64,000 nucleotides of DNA from Limnohabitans sp. Jir72 (GTDB taxonomy: Bacteria; Pseudomonadota; Gammaproteobacteria; Burkholderiales; Burkholderiaceae_C): assembly GCF_003063575.1 (NCBI RefSeq), contig NZ_NESC01000005.1:124001-188000 (forward strand). Reading direction: 5' to 3'. Shown in pieces: positions 1 through 8,478 of this stretch (position 1 is its first letter; each line of letters opens with the position of its first letter). The translations under genes and the position numbers were made by a program. Below the pieces are notes generated by a model that was not told where the DNA came from, made no database searches, and was given only the letters and a program-made list of their open reading frames with translations.

Positions 1-2
1 TC

Positions 3-185
3 GACCGGCTAGAACAAGAAGCCGTCAAGGCCGCACGCAGCAAGGCCGTCAGCGACAAACTCAGCCAGGACACCGCCCTGGCCGTGGGCAACACCCGCGC
101 AGAATTTGAAGCCTTTATCAAGCAGGAACAGGCCCGCTGGAAACCCGTGATTGCACGGGCGAAGATCGTGCCGGAAGGGGCCTGA
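3..185 (+). CDS. C-terminal end of a Bug/TctC-family solute-binding protein (partial)
   Basis: Only the last 60 codons are in the window; the frame is open from base 3 to the TGA at 183-185. The end reads AFIKQEQARWKPVIARAKI, the amphipathic C-terminal helix typical of Bug (tripartite tricarboxylate transporter receptor) proteins, which are very abundant in Burkholderiales. By family it would be a periplasmic receptor for a carboxylate or similar small molecule. The ligand cannot be judged from this fragment and no transporter membrane genes follow. Assignment rests on the C-terminal signature alone. Confidence 0.65.
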   Translation, partial: DRLEQEAVKAARSKAVSDKLSQDTALAVGNTRAEFEAFIKQEQARWKPVIARAKIVPEGA

Positions 186-263
186 AAGGGTTTGTCCCAA
201 GTCGCATTTCATGAAAACTTGTCTACAACCATAGGCTTTGATCCACCCTTATAGAAAGCCCCT

Positions 264-581
264 ATGGCCATTTATGAACTGCGCACCTACTCGGCCATCG
301 TTGGCAAGATGGGCGAGCTGACCGCCCTTTACACCAACGAAGGCTGGCCGGCACTGGCCAAGCACCCGCAAAAACTGGTGGGCTATTTCACGGGCGACAT
401 CGGCGCCCTCAACGAACTGATCCACATCTGGAAGTTTGACGACGACGCCGACCGCCGCGCATTTTGGGCAGGTGTGTTCAGCGACCCTGAATTCATGGCC
501 TTTGCCGCCAAGATCCGCCCGCTGATCCGCGAACAAAACAACAAACTGATGCTGTCTGCACCCTGGGGGCCTAAGCCCTGA
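264..581 (+). CDS. NIPSNAP family protein
   Basis: A 105-residue protein beginning MAIYELRTY, the standard N-terminus of bacterial NIPSNAP proteins (ferredoxin-like, dimeric alpha-beta barrel fold). The later segment with ELIHIWKFDDDADRRAFWAG matches the family's conserved HxW/Y-x(4)-D-R core. Length is normal for a single-domain member. The biochemical role of bacterial NIPSNAPs is unclear. It lies 78 bp after the Bug receptor on the same strand and could be cotranscribed with it. The ribosome-binding site is weak (AGAAAG upstream of the ATG). Confidence 0.85.
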   Translation: MAIYELRTYSAIVGKMGELTALYTNEGWPALAKHPQKLVGYFTGDIGALNELIHIWKFDDDADRRAFWAGVFSDPEFMAFAAKIRPLIREQNNKLMLSAPWGPKP

Positions 582-989
582 TGCGCAGCTGAAGGTGCCA
601 GTACACGTGAGCGATGGCGTGGGGCCGACCCATCTTGTCGGCCCCACCCGGACACTGCCTTCAGTTCACCACCGAAGTACCCGCTGAGGACAAAAAAGAA
701 GCCCACTGTGCGGTCATTTGGCATTCGCTTTTGCAAATTATTAAGACCATTCTTAGGTCGCAAAGACGGTGCTGTACAGCTGTAAAACAACAGTCTGGTG
801 ATGAACGCGACGGCATGACGCATCTCGGATGCGACATTCGAGCGAATTTTCTCTCTGCAATCAAGTCGAAAAGTGTTCCAAAGAGCAAGAATGGTGCACT
901 TGCTGAAATGCAAAAATCTCCACGCTCAAATTTTCACCCCTCATGCCAAAACCCTCAGCATGAACATCACTGGTCAATGACCATACTCG
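582..989. other. 408-bp intergenic stretch without a convincing gene
   Basis: Between the NIPSNAP gene and the oppositely oriented lactonase. Open frames here lack ribosome-binding sites and recognisable motifs, and the base composition falls to AT-richer values at about 700-960. Apart from the perfect hairpin at 619-647 and a small one at 819-833 (CGCATC/GATGCG) I see nothing identifiable. Confidence 0.5.
619..647. terminator. Perfect hairpin, probable terminator
   Basis: GTGGGGCCGAC (619-629) and GTCGGCCCCAC (637-647) are exact reverse complements with a 7-nt loop. The hairpin starts 38 bp after the NIPSNAP stop codon, but no run of T follows on either strand. Termination is therefore inferred from position and stem stability only. 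Confidence 0.5.
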
Positions 990-1940
990 TCACTTCGCGA
1001 CAAAGCTGTTGACCCCCAACCCCGCCACATCCATCCGCATCGCAAACAGGCAGCCCGCATAGGGGTGCTGCAGCAACTCTTGCGGGCTGCGACCTTGGCG
1101 GGATGTGGTGATAAACAGGGTCTTGAGGTCCGGGCCGCCAAAGCAAGGCATGGTGGGGCAGGGCACCGGGGTTTTGACTACGGTCAACACTTTGCCTTGA
1201 GGCGACAAGCGAAGGAGACGTTGGCCTTCGTATTGGGCGCTCCAATAACAGCCTTCGCTGTCTACAACGGCGCCGTCAGGGCGGCCTGCGTAGGGCGCCT
1301 CATCACCCCAGGCCCAGTCAGCGGGTTTGGGGCTCATTTGATGGAACACGCGCCCGGCGCTCAATTGGCCAGTGGTCGCATCAAAGTCAAACGCCCTTAC
1401 CTGGTGGGCGGCCGTATCGGCCCAATAGGTGGTGCGGCCATCGGGTGACCAAGCCAGCCCGTTGGCTGTGATCACGCCATCCTGCGCGCCGCCCATCATG
1501 GTGTGCAGGCCTTGGCCGTCCAGCATGTAAAGCACGCCCAGCGCTTGGCCTTTGGGCTCGTACAGACTGCCTGCCCAAAAGCGCCCTTGGGCGTCGCACT
1601 TGCCGTCGTTGAAGCGCTGTTTGGTGCTGTCATAAGGCGCTGCGGTCACTTGTTGCAGCGCTCCCCCCCACTCACGGGCCAAATAAATGCCGTCACGCCG
1701 AGCGACGATCAAACCACCGCCCTGCACGGGCGCGATGCAGCCAGGCTCTTCGGCCATGGGCCAGTATTCAACAGCGCCATGCGCTTGCATCTGCCCCTTG
1801 ATCGTCAGGCGCGCCAGCCTGCGACCGGGAATATCCACCCAGTACAGTCGGCTTTCTTGTGGATGCCAAAACGGCGATTCGCCCAAGCCGTCCGGTACGG
1901 TGGTGACCGCTTGCCAGTGGGGGGGGGGTTGTGGGGTCAT
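990..1940 (-). CDS. SMP-30/gluconolactonase/LRE family protein
   Basis: 316 residues, a six-bladed beta-propeller lactonase or sugar-lactone hydrolase by family. The start MTPQPPPHW is followed by LGESPFWHP (the metal-binding Glu of the family), then RFNDGKCDAQGRFWAGS, ITANGLAWSPDG and a C-terminal PCPTMPCFGGPDLKTLFITT, the usual order of SMP-30 motifs. I chose the ATG at 1938-1940 because the frame upstream has no family similarity. A run of ten C (coding strand; plus-strand G at 1919-1928) lies in codons 5-8, giving PPP. A second homologue sits at 33460. Confidence 0.88.
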   Translation of the reverse strand: MTPQPPPHWQAVTTVPDGLGESPFWHPQESRLYWVDIPGRRLARLTIKGQMQAHGAVEYWPMAEEPGCIAPVQGGGLIVARRDGIYLAREWGGALQQVTAAPYDSTKQRFNDGKCDAQGRFWAGSLYEPKGQALGVLYMLDGQGLHTMMGGAQDGVITANGLAWSPDGRTTYWADTAAHQVRAFDFDATTGQLSAGRVFHQMSPKPADWAWGDEAPYAGRPDGAVVDSEGCYWSAQYEGQRLLRLSPQGKVLTVVKTPVPCPTMPCFGGPDLKTLFITTSRQGRSPQELLQHPYAGCLFAMRMDVAGLGVNSFVAK

Positions 1941-2216
1941 GAATGAAGTCTGTGAAGCATGTTGTTGATTTTGCCCCTCAAGTAGAACTTGCAGCCTTGT
2001 GCCGGGGGGGCTGTAACTCAAAAGAACCCTTTGTCTGCCAACCGGTTGCGCACCGCTATGCAAAAAATCTCATACGGGGAAAAGCGTGAAAACTGTCGCA
2101 TTTTGCAAATATGAAGCATCGAGCCCTGAAAGCAAGGGTTTACGTGGAATGGAATTCGCCCAACTTTGAGTCATTGTGAGAGGGTCTGTAAACAACACCG
2201 CTTTGAGGAGACTTTG

Positions 2217-2681
2217 ATGAGCGTGAATTTCCAAGTCAATGGCAAGCCCGCCCAGGCCAATGCCGAAACCGATACCCCGTTGTTGTGGGTATTGCGCGAC
2301 GAATTGGGCATGACGGGCACCAAATTTGGTTGTGGTGCAGCCCTTTGCGGTGCCTGCACCGTGCATGTCAATGGTGAGGCCGTGCGCTCTTGCCAGACGC
2401 CTTTGAGCACCGTCTCTGGCAAAAAAGTGGCCACCGTGGAAGGTCTGTCCAAGAACAACACGCACCCTCTGCAAGTGGCTTGGATCAAGCACGATGTGCC
2501 CCAGTGCGGTTACTGCCAGTCCGGCCAACTCATGAGTGCAGCCGCCTTGCTGGCCAAAAACAAAAACCCCAGCGATGCCGACATCGACAACGCAATGAGC
2601 GGCAACATTTGCCGCTGTGGCACATATCCCCGTATCCGCGCCGCCATCAAAGATGCTGCCGCCACGATGCGCAAAGCCTGA
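2217..2681 (+). CDS. iorA: (2Fe-2S)-binding small subunit of a molybdenum hydroxylase (isoquinoline 1-oxidoreductase alpha-like)
   Basis: 154 residues with the two-cluster arrangement of xanthine-oxidase-family small subunits. A plant-type ferredoxin domain carries C39, C44, C47 and C59, and a four-helix domain carries C97, C100, C132 and C134 (CGYC and [11 protein letters not shown]). It passes electrons from the Mo centre of the large subunit to an acceptor. The ATG at 2217 is chosen because GAGGAG lies 6 bp upstream. The large subunit starts 17 bp downstream, so the two form an operon with XdhC. There is no FAD subunit gene, as in the two-subunit isoquinoline/aldehyde oxidoreductase branch. 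Confidence 0.9.
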   Translation: MSVNFQVNGKPAQANAETDTPLLWVLRDELGMTGTKFGCGAALCGACTVHVNGEAVRSCQTPLSTVSGKKVATVEGLSKNNTHPLQVAWIKHDVPQCGYCQSGQLMSAAALLAKNKNPSDADIDNAMSGNICRCGTYPRIRAAIKDAAATMRKA

Positions 2682-2698
2682 ACCGCCGGAGACTTCAC

Positions 2699-4840
2699 AT
2701 GATCAATACATCAACCTCTCGTCGCTCATTTCTGAAAGCCGGTGCAGCAAGCTCCGGCGGCTTGCTGATGGCCGTCACCCTGCCAGGCACATTGGGCCAG
2801 GCCATGGCCGCAGGCACTTTGCACACGCCCAACGCTTGGGTGCACATTGCTGATGACAACACCATCACGATCCTGAGCGCCCACTCCGAAATGGGTCAAG
2901 GCGTCTACACCTCCATGCCCATGCTGGTGGCTGAAGAGCTGAACGTGGACATGAGCCAAATCAAGGTCACCGACGCTCCTCCTGGTGCGGTTTATGTGAA
3001 CGCTTTGCTCGGCGCACAGATCACCGGGGGCTCCACCTCGGTACGCGGCAGCTGGGAAAAACTCCGCATCGCCGGTGCGCAAGTGCGCGAAATGCTGATC
3101 TCGGCCGCCGCTGCCGAATGGAACGTAGACCGCAGCCAACTCAAGGCCGACAAAGGCATGGTGCTGGGCCCCAACGGCAAGAAAGCCACTTACGGCTCTT
3201 TGGCCGGTGCCGCGTCCAAGTTGCCCGTGCCCGAGAAGCCCGCCCTCAAGGACCCCAAAGATTTCCGCATCGTGGGTAAGCGCACAAAGCGCGTAGACAC
3301 CCCAGCCAAGACCAACGGCACGGCCGAATTCGGTATCGACGTCAAGTTGCCGGGTATGGTTTACGCCACCGTGCAGCAATGCCCAGTGATTGGCGGCAAG
3401 GTCAAGAGTTTTGACGGCGCACAAGCCAAGGGCATGCCCGGCGTGCAGGCCGTGGTGCAAATCAGCGACGGTGTGGCCGTGGTGGCTGACTCCTGGTGGC
3501 GCGCCAAAAAAGCCATGGAAACCGTCAAGGTACAGTGGGACGAAGGTGCAGGTGCCGCATTGAGCACAGCCTCCGTCATCGACGGCACGCGCCAGGCGGC
3601 CAAGTCTGGCAAAGTCATCGCGATCACCAAGCCCCAAGGTGATGTGGCCGCCGCCCTCAAGGGCGCAGCCAAAGTGGTCGAAGCCGAATACGTCTCGCCC
3701 ATGCAATCGCACTCCCCCCTGGAGCCAATGAACTTCACGGCCCATGTGCAAGGCGACAAGATTCTGCTGATTGGCCCAACCCAGTTCCAGCAAGGCGCAC
3801 AAGGCGCTGTGGCTGCCGCCCTGAAGGCCAAGCCTGAAGACATCACCCTGAAAACCACCTACCTCGGTGGCGGCTTCGGTCGTCGTCTGGAGCTGGACTT
3901 CGTGGTGCAAGCTGCGGAAATCTCCAAGGCCGTGGGCAAGCCCGTCAAGCTCTTGTGGACACGCGAAGAAGACATGATGCATGACTACTACCGTCCTGCC
4001 GGTGTCAACCAGCTCAAGGCCGGTCTGGACGCCAACGGCATGCCTGTCGCCATGCACTTCAAGGTGGCTTCGCAGTCGGTCACGCAACGTGCTTTTGGTC
4101 TGCCCAAAGACACGCTGGACCCCTTCATGGCTGAAGCCGCTGTCACGGGCTACAACATCCCCAACACTCAGCACGACTTGATCATCCACGACACCGGTGT
4201 TCGCGTCGGTTACTGGCGCGCCGTGAGCCACAGCATGAACGCCTTCGCCAACGAAAGCTTCATTGACGAGTTGGCCAAAACCGCAGGTCAAGACCCTTAT
4301 GCCTACCGCATGAAAATGCTGGCTGGCAAAACGCGTTATGCCAACGTGCTGAAACTGGCCGCCGAAAAAGCGGGCTGGGGCAAGCCACTGCCCAAGGGCC
4401 ATGCCCACGGCATTGCCTTGATGGAAGGCTACGACAGCTACTTGGCCGAAGTCGCCGAAGTCAGCCTGAACAAGGACGGCAGCGTTCGCGTGCACAAAGT
4501 CACCGTGGCCGCCGACGTGGGCCACATGGTCAACCCCGATACGGTGGAAGCCCAGTTGCAGTCCAGCATTGCCTTCGGCGTGGGTGCGGTGCTCAAGCAC
4601 CAGATCACCATGGTCAATGGGCGCGTGCAAGAGACCAACTACAACAGCTACGAGCCTGTGCGCATGTACGAGTCGCCCCAGATCGACATCGTGTTGGTCA
4701 AGAGCACTGAAAAGCCTGGCGGCATCGGCGAGCCCGGCACGGCCGTGGCTGCGCCTGCCATTGCCAACGCAGTGGCCGCGTTGACAGGTAAGCGGGTTCG
4801 CAGTCTGCCCATCACGGCCGACGCATTGCGCACCGCCTGA
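2699..4840 (+). CDS. iorB: Molybdopterin-binding large subunit, isoquinoline 1-oxidoreductase beta-like
   Basis: 713 residues starting with a twin-arginine signal (SRRSFLKAG, residues 7-15), so the folded enzyme is probably exported with its small subunit. Molybdopterin-domain motifs are seen in order: YLGGGFGRRLE, GYWRAVSHS and, near the C-terminus, GGIGEPGTAVAAPAIANAV, which contains the catalytic Glu of GEPG. Members of this branch hydroxylate N-heterocycles or oxidise aldehydes; the substrate cannot be read from sequence. The start is fixed by the Tat signal and by spacing from the small subunit. XdhC follows 16 bp downstream. Confidence 0.9.
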   Translation: MINTSTSRRSFLKAGAASSGGLLMAVTLPGTLGQAMAAGTLHTPNAWVHIADDNTITILSAHSEMGQGVYTSMPMLVAEELNVDMSQIKVTDAPPGAVYVNALLGAQITGGSTSVRGSWEKLRIAGAQVREMLISAAAAEWNVDRSQLKADKGMVLGPNGKKATYGSLAGAASKLPVPEKPALKDPKDFRIVGKRTKRVDTPAKTNGTAEFGIDVKLPGMVYATVQQCPVIGGKVKSFDGAQAKGMPGVQAVVQISDGVAVVADSWWRAKKAMETVKVQWDEGAGAALSTASVIDGTRQAAKSGKVIAITKPQGDVAAALKGAAKVVEAEYVSPMQSHSPLEPMNFTAHVQGDKILLIGPTQFQQGAQGAVAAALKAKPEDITLKTTYLGGGFGRRLELDFVVQAAEISKAVGKPVKLLWTREEDMMHDYYRPAGVNQLKAGLDANGMPVAMHFKVASQSVTQRAFGLPKDTLDPFMAEAAVTGYNIPNTQHDLIIHDTGVRVGYWRAVSHSMNAFANESFIDELAKTAGQDPYAYRMKMLAGKTRYANVLKLAAEKAGWGKPLPKGHAHGIALMEGYDSYLAEVAEVSLNKDGSVRVHKVTVAADVGHMVNPDTVEAQLQSSIAFGVGAVLKHQITMVNGRVQETNYNSYEPVRMYESPQIDIVLVKSTEKPGGIGEPGTAVAAPAIANAVAALTGKRVRSLPITADALRTA

Positions 4841-4856
4841 GCCCACGGAGCGTCGG

Positions 4857-5882
4857 ATGGAAAGTCTGGATTTACGTGTTTTGTCCGACGTGCTGGCCTG
4901 GAGACAGGCCAGCCACCGTGTGACCCTGGTCACCGTGGTGGAAACCTGGGGCAGCGCCCCCAGGCCCCCCGGTGCCCTGCTGGCTGTGCGTGACGACGGT
5001 GTGGTCAGCGGCTCGGTCTCTGGCGGTTGTGTGGAGGACGATCTGATCGCCCGCATCAAGGCCGGTGAGTACGAACATCTGAAGCACCCGTCCATGGTCG
5101 CCTATGGCGTGACCAAAGAAGAAGCCTCGCGCTTTGGCCTGCCGTGTGGCGGCACCTTGCGCCTGGTGCAGGAACCTGTGCAAGACACAGGCTGGATTGA
5201 AGAGATTTTGAAGCGCACCAGCGCCCATCAGCTGGTCGCTCGCACGCTGTCCTTGAAGGACGGCTTGGTGACGCTGAGCGATGCCCGCCGCAGCGACGCC
5301 CTGGCGTTTGACGGCATCACATTGACCACCTTGTTTGGCCCGCGATGGCGTCTGCTGCTCATTGGCGCAGGGCAACTGAGCCAGGCCGTGGCGCAGATGG
5401 CCCAGTCGCTCGATTTTGAGGTATTGGTGTGTGACCCACGCGAAGAATATGCGGCCACATTGCAAATGAACCATGTGACCCGCGTGATGGGCATGCCCGA
5501 CGACGTGGTGGTGGCCATTGAGCCCGATGCCCACACCGCCGTCATTGCCCTCACGCACGACCCCAAACTCGATGACATGGCTTTGCTCGAAGCCCTCAAT
5601 TCCCAAGCGTTTTACGTCGGCGCCTTGGGCTCACGACGCAACCAGGCCACCCGCAAAGTACGCTTGGCCGAGCACTTTGGCCTGAGCGAAGAAGCCTTGG
5701 CGCGCTTGCATGGCCCCGTGGGGCTGAGCCTGGGTGCCAAAACACCGGCCGAAATCGCCATCTCCATCGTGGCCGAAATCGTGCTGGTCAAAAACAGCGC
5801 CATGCAAAGTAGCGGCGAAGCCGTCGCCCTGAGCAGCCTGGACATCGGCAACTCACGCATCACCGCCTGCGCGATCGGCTGA
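4857..5882 (+). CDS. XdhC family molybdenum-cofactor maturation protein
   Basis: 341 residues. The N-terminal XdhC/CoxI domain has SGGCVEDDLI and LPCGGTLRLVQE. The C-terminal Rossmann-like domain has LLIGAGQLSQAVAQMA, VCDPREEYA and YVGALGSRRNQATR. Family members bind and sulfurylate the Mo cofactor and insert it into xanthine-oxidase-type enzymes. Its position directly after the small and large subunits fits a dedicated maturation factor for that enzyme. It is the last gene of the operon, followed by a hairpin-rich region. Confidence 0.9.
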   Translation: MESLDLRVLSDVLAWRQASHRVTLVTVVETWGSAPRPPGALLAVRDDGVVSGSVSGGCVEDDLIARIKAGEYEHLKHPSMVAYGVTKEEASRFGLPCGGTLRLVQEPVQDTGWIEEILKRTSAHQLVARTLSLKDGLVTLSDARRSDALAFDGITLTTLFGPRWRLLLIGAGQLSQAVAQMAQSLDFEVLVCDPREEYAATLQMNHVTRVMGMPDDVVVAIEPDAHTAVIALTHDPKLDDMALLEALNSQAFYVGALGSRRNQATRKVRLAEHFGLSEEALARLHGPVGLSLGAKTPAEIAISIVAEIVLVKNSAMQSSGEAVALSSLDIGNSRITACAIG

Positions 5883-5906
5883 TTGCTTGGGTCATGATAA
5901 GTCGGA

Positions 5907-6011
5907 CTCTGCGAGTGCCGACTCGCAGAGGAGCTTCTTCGCAGCTTGCAGGCTTGAGCCCGGACACAATGTCTGCGCTGAAGCAAACATTGTCGGAGCT
6001 GAAGCTCCGAC
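5907..6011. repeat. Cluster of three nested palindromes
   Basis: Three perfect inverted repeats follow xdhC. CTCTGCGAGT/ACTCGCAGAG (5907-5930) has a GCCG loop. ACAATGT/ACATTGT is at 5966-5972 and 5987-5993. GTCGGAGCT/AGCTCCGAC (5992-6011) has a 2-nt loop. The last resembles intergenic palindromes near 58434 and 62443. No T-run follows, so they may be repeat elements rather than simple terminators. Confidence 0.6.
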
Positions 6012-6070
6012 GAAGCACTACAACTGAGCCTCTTCGCAGGTCGGTGATCAAAGAACCCGACAAGAAACCG

Positions 6071-6099
6071 CGTGGCCAGCAACGTTGATGCTGGCCACG
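6071..6099 (-). terminator. Terminator of the TRAP operon
   Basis: CGTGGCCAGC (6071-6080) and GCTGGCCACG (6090-6099) form a perfect 10-bp stem with a 9-nt loop, 8 bp beyond the dctP stop codon. On the minus strand it is followed by CGGTTTCTTG, a moderately T-rich tail. Confidence 0.65.
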
Positions 6100-6106
6100 T
6101 CAGGCA

Positions 6107-7141
6107 TCACTTCTTGCGTGCGGCGATCGCGTCTTCGGCTTCTTTCACCAGGGCCACGCCCACGGTGTTTTTCCACTTCTCGTACACAGGACGGGTCACT
6201 TGCACAAAGGCCTCGCGCTCAGCAGGTGTGAGGTGCGTGACCGTCACGCCCATGGCGGCGATGTCTTTGAAGGCGGGCTTGTCGGCTTCGGTCAGGCCTT
6301 TGCGGGCGATGACGATTTCCTGCTTGCCTGCGTCGATGGCAGCCTGGCGCACGATGGCTTGGTCAGCCGGTGTCCACGAAGCCCAGATGTCCTTGTTGAC
6401 CACGAAGATCAAGGGGTCAGCCACATAGCCCCACGAGGTCACGAATTTCTGACCGACGTTTTGCATCTTCAAAACGTTGAACAGGAACAGCGGGTTCTCT
6501 TGACCGTCCACCGCGCCGCTGGACAGCGCGGGCTGTGCATCGGCCCAGCTCATTTGTGTGGGGTTGGCCCCCATGGCGCTGAACATGTCGGAGTAAATGG
6601 GCGAGCCCACCACACGAATTTTCATGCCCTTGAGGTCGGCTGGCGACTTGATCGCACGCTTGGAGTTGGTCACTTCGCGGTAACCGTTCTCACCCCAGGC
6701 CAGTGGCACAACGCCGGATTTGTCCAGCGTCTGGAAAATCTTCTTGCCCACCGAGCCTTGGGTCAACGCGTCGATGGCGGCGTAGTCGGGCATCAAGAAA
6801 GGCAGCGAGAACAAGTTCAGTTCTTTCACCTGGGGCGACCAGTTGATGGTCGAGCCCACGGCCATGTCGATCACGCCTTGGCGCAGGGCGCTGAATTCAC
6901 GGGTTTGGTCACCCTGGATGAGCGAGACGCCGGGGTACAGCTTGATGTTGATGCGGCCCTGGGTGCGTTCTTTGACCATGTCAGACCAGAGCTTGGCGGC
7001 TTGGCCCCAGGGCGTGGGTGGACCCAGCACGATGGACAGGCGGTATTCGGCTTTGTAATCGGCCGCAACAGCAGGGGCCGAGAATGCACCCAAAGCGGTG
7101 GCAGCAGCCAGCAGGCTGAGCAGGTGACGGCGAAGTTTCAT
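6107..7141 (-). CDS. dctP: TRAP transporter solute-binding protein, DctP family
   Basis: 344 residues. The N-terminal signal peptide ends near APAVAAD (about residue 27). The mature part carries the DctP pattern: LRQGVIDMAVGS, VVPLAWGENGYREVTNSKR, LKGMKIRVVGSPIYSDMF and ALSSGAVDGQENP, the last being the conserved arginine/asparagine ligand-contact region of carboxylate receptors. It is the periplasmic receptor for the two membrane subunits encoded just upstream. AAGGAG sits 6 bp before the ATG at 7139-7141. It is the last gene of a dctQ-dctM-dctP operon. The ligand is probably a carboxylate but unknown. Confidence 0.9.
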   Translation of the reverse strand: MKLRRHLLSLLAAATALGAFSAPAVAADYKAEYRLSIVLGPPTPWGQAAKLWSDMVKERTQGRINIKLYPGVSLIQGDQTREFSALRQGVIDMAVGSTINWSPQVKELNLFSLPFLMPDYAAIDALTQGSVGKKIFQTLDKSGVVPLAWGENGYREVTNSKRAIKSPADLKGMKIRVVGSPIYSDMFSAMGANPTQMSWADAQPALSSGAVDGQENPLFLFNVLKMQNVGQKFVTSWGYVADPLIFVVNKDIWASWTPADQAIVRQAAIDAGKQEIVIARKGLTEADKPAFKDIAAMGVTVTHLTPAEREAFVQVTRPVYEKWKNTVGVALVKEAEDAIAARKK

Positions 7142-7179
7142 GAAAAGTCTCCTTGTTTTGAAAAAGTACAGCGGCAATC

Positions 7180-8478
7180 TTAATAGCCCATCTGGCGCGG
7201 CAACCACAGGGCCAGCTCGGGCCAGGCGATCACGGCCAGCATGACCAGGAACATCGAGAACAGCATCCAGCCAACCCAGCGCACGGTTTCTTCCATGCGC
7301 ACACCCGCGATGCGGCAAGACACCATCAGGTTCACGGCCAGCGGCGGGGTGAATTGACCCAGCGCCACTTTGAGCGTGAGGATCACGCCAAACCAGACCG
7401 GGTCCCATTTGTAGAACTGCACGATGGGCCACAAGAGCGGCACAAAGATCAGGAAGATGGACACGCCGTCGAGGAACATACCGACGGTGATGAGCATGAG
7501 GATGAGCAAAGCCAGAACGCCATATTCACCCAGACCTGAGTTGACGATGGCGTTGGTGACCGGATCGATCACGCCCAGCGTGGACAGTGAGAAGGCAAAG
7601 ATGCCCGCCAGCGAGACCACCAACAAGATGACCGCCGACAGCTCACCCGATTCGCGCAAGATGATGAACAAGTCGCGCGGCTTGATGGTGCGGTAAATCA
7701 CCATGCCGACAAACAAACCATAGAACACGGCCACCACCGCGGCTTCGGTGGGCGTGAACCAACCGGCGCGCATGCCGCCCAAAATCAAAATGGGCGCAGC
7801 GAGGCCCCAGGTGGCTTCGACAAAGCTTTTCCACAATTCGGGACGCGGCAAGCTGGCTTCGTGCGCACCCATCTTGTGTTTGCGGGCCATCCACACAGTG
7901 GGCACGATCAAGGCAATGCCCGCCAGCACGCCGGGGATCATGCCGGCTGCAAACAAGGCCGGCACCGAGGCGCCGGGCACCAGCACCGAGTACACGATGA
8001 AGGCCACCGAAGGCGGAATCAGAATGTCGGTGGCGGCCGCCGCGCCGACCACGCTGGCCGAAAACGCCGCAGGGTAACCGGCCCGCGACATGGCCGCGAT
8101 CATGACCGCACCCACCGCTGCCGCATTGGCGGGACCTGAGCCTGAAATGCCGCCCAGAAACATGGCCACCACAATCGCCACCAAGGGCAACATGCCGGGG
8201 CCACGGCCCACGATGGCGACTGCAAAGTTGACCAAGCGCAAAGCGACACCTGAGCGGTCAAAGATCGAGCCGACCAACACGAACATGGGGATGGCCAGCA
8301 GCGGGTATTTGCCCAAACCGGCGTAGAAGTTTTGCGGCACAGCCAAGAGGCCATACCACTGCGCATCGCCATTGGCCAAGGCAATGCAGGCGGCACCGGC
8401 CAGACCCAAGGCCGCACCAATCGGCACGCCCATCAGCATCATCACCACGAAGGCGGTGAACAGGAGCGTTGGGATCAT
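7180..8478 (-). CDS. dctM: TRAP transporter large permease, DctM
   Basis: 432 residues, almost wholly hydrophobic, with 12-13 predicted membrane segments. Family motifs include SGSGPANAAAVGAVMIAAMSRAGY and DILIPPSVAFIVY in the first half and GVSIFLIFVPLLWPIV in the second. It forms the Na+-driven translocation channel with DctQ. The ATG at 8476-8478 overlaps the dctQ stop codon by four bases (ATGA), indicating translational coupling and fixing the start. The longer open frame upstream is the overlapping dctQ region. Confidence 0.92.
   Translation of the reverse strand: MIPTLLFTAFVVMMLMGVPIGAALGLAGAACIALANGDAQWYGLLAVPQNFYAGLGKYPLLAIPMFVLVGSIFDRSGVALRLVNFAVAIVGRGPGMLPLVAIVVAMFLGGISGSGPANAAAVGAVMIAAMSRAGYPAAFSASVVGAAAATDILIPPSVAFIVYSVLVPGASVPALFAAGMIPGVLAGIALIVPTVWMARKHKMGAHEASLPRPELWKSFVEATWGLAAPILILGGMRAGWFTPTEAAVVAVFYGLFVGMVIYRTIKPRDLFIILRESGELSAVILLVVSLAGIFAFSLSTLGVIDPVTNAIVNSGLGEYGVLALLILMLITVGMFLDGVSIFLIFVPLLWPIVQFYKWDPVWFGVILTLKVALGQFTPPLAVNLMVSCRIAGVRMEETVRWVGWMLFSMFLVMLAVIAWPELALWLPRQMGY

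Noticed and set aside
614-1012. Plus-strand open frame in the 582-989 gap
   Set aside because: No Shine-Dalgarno sequence, no recognisable protein features, and it runs into the end of the lactonase gene.
2726-5095. 789-codon open frame on the minus strand opposite the molybdenum hydroxylase genes
   Set aside because: It mirrors the codon structure of the real plus-strand genes, has no domain similarity (His/Gly/Val-rich) and no ribosome-binding site. GC-rich genomes produce such long antisense frames.
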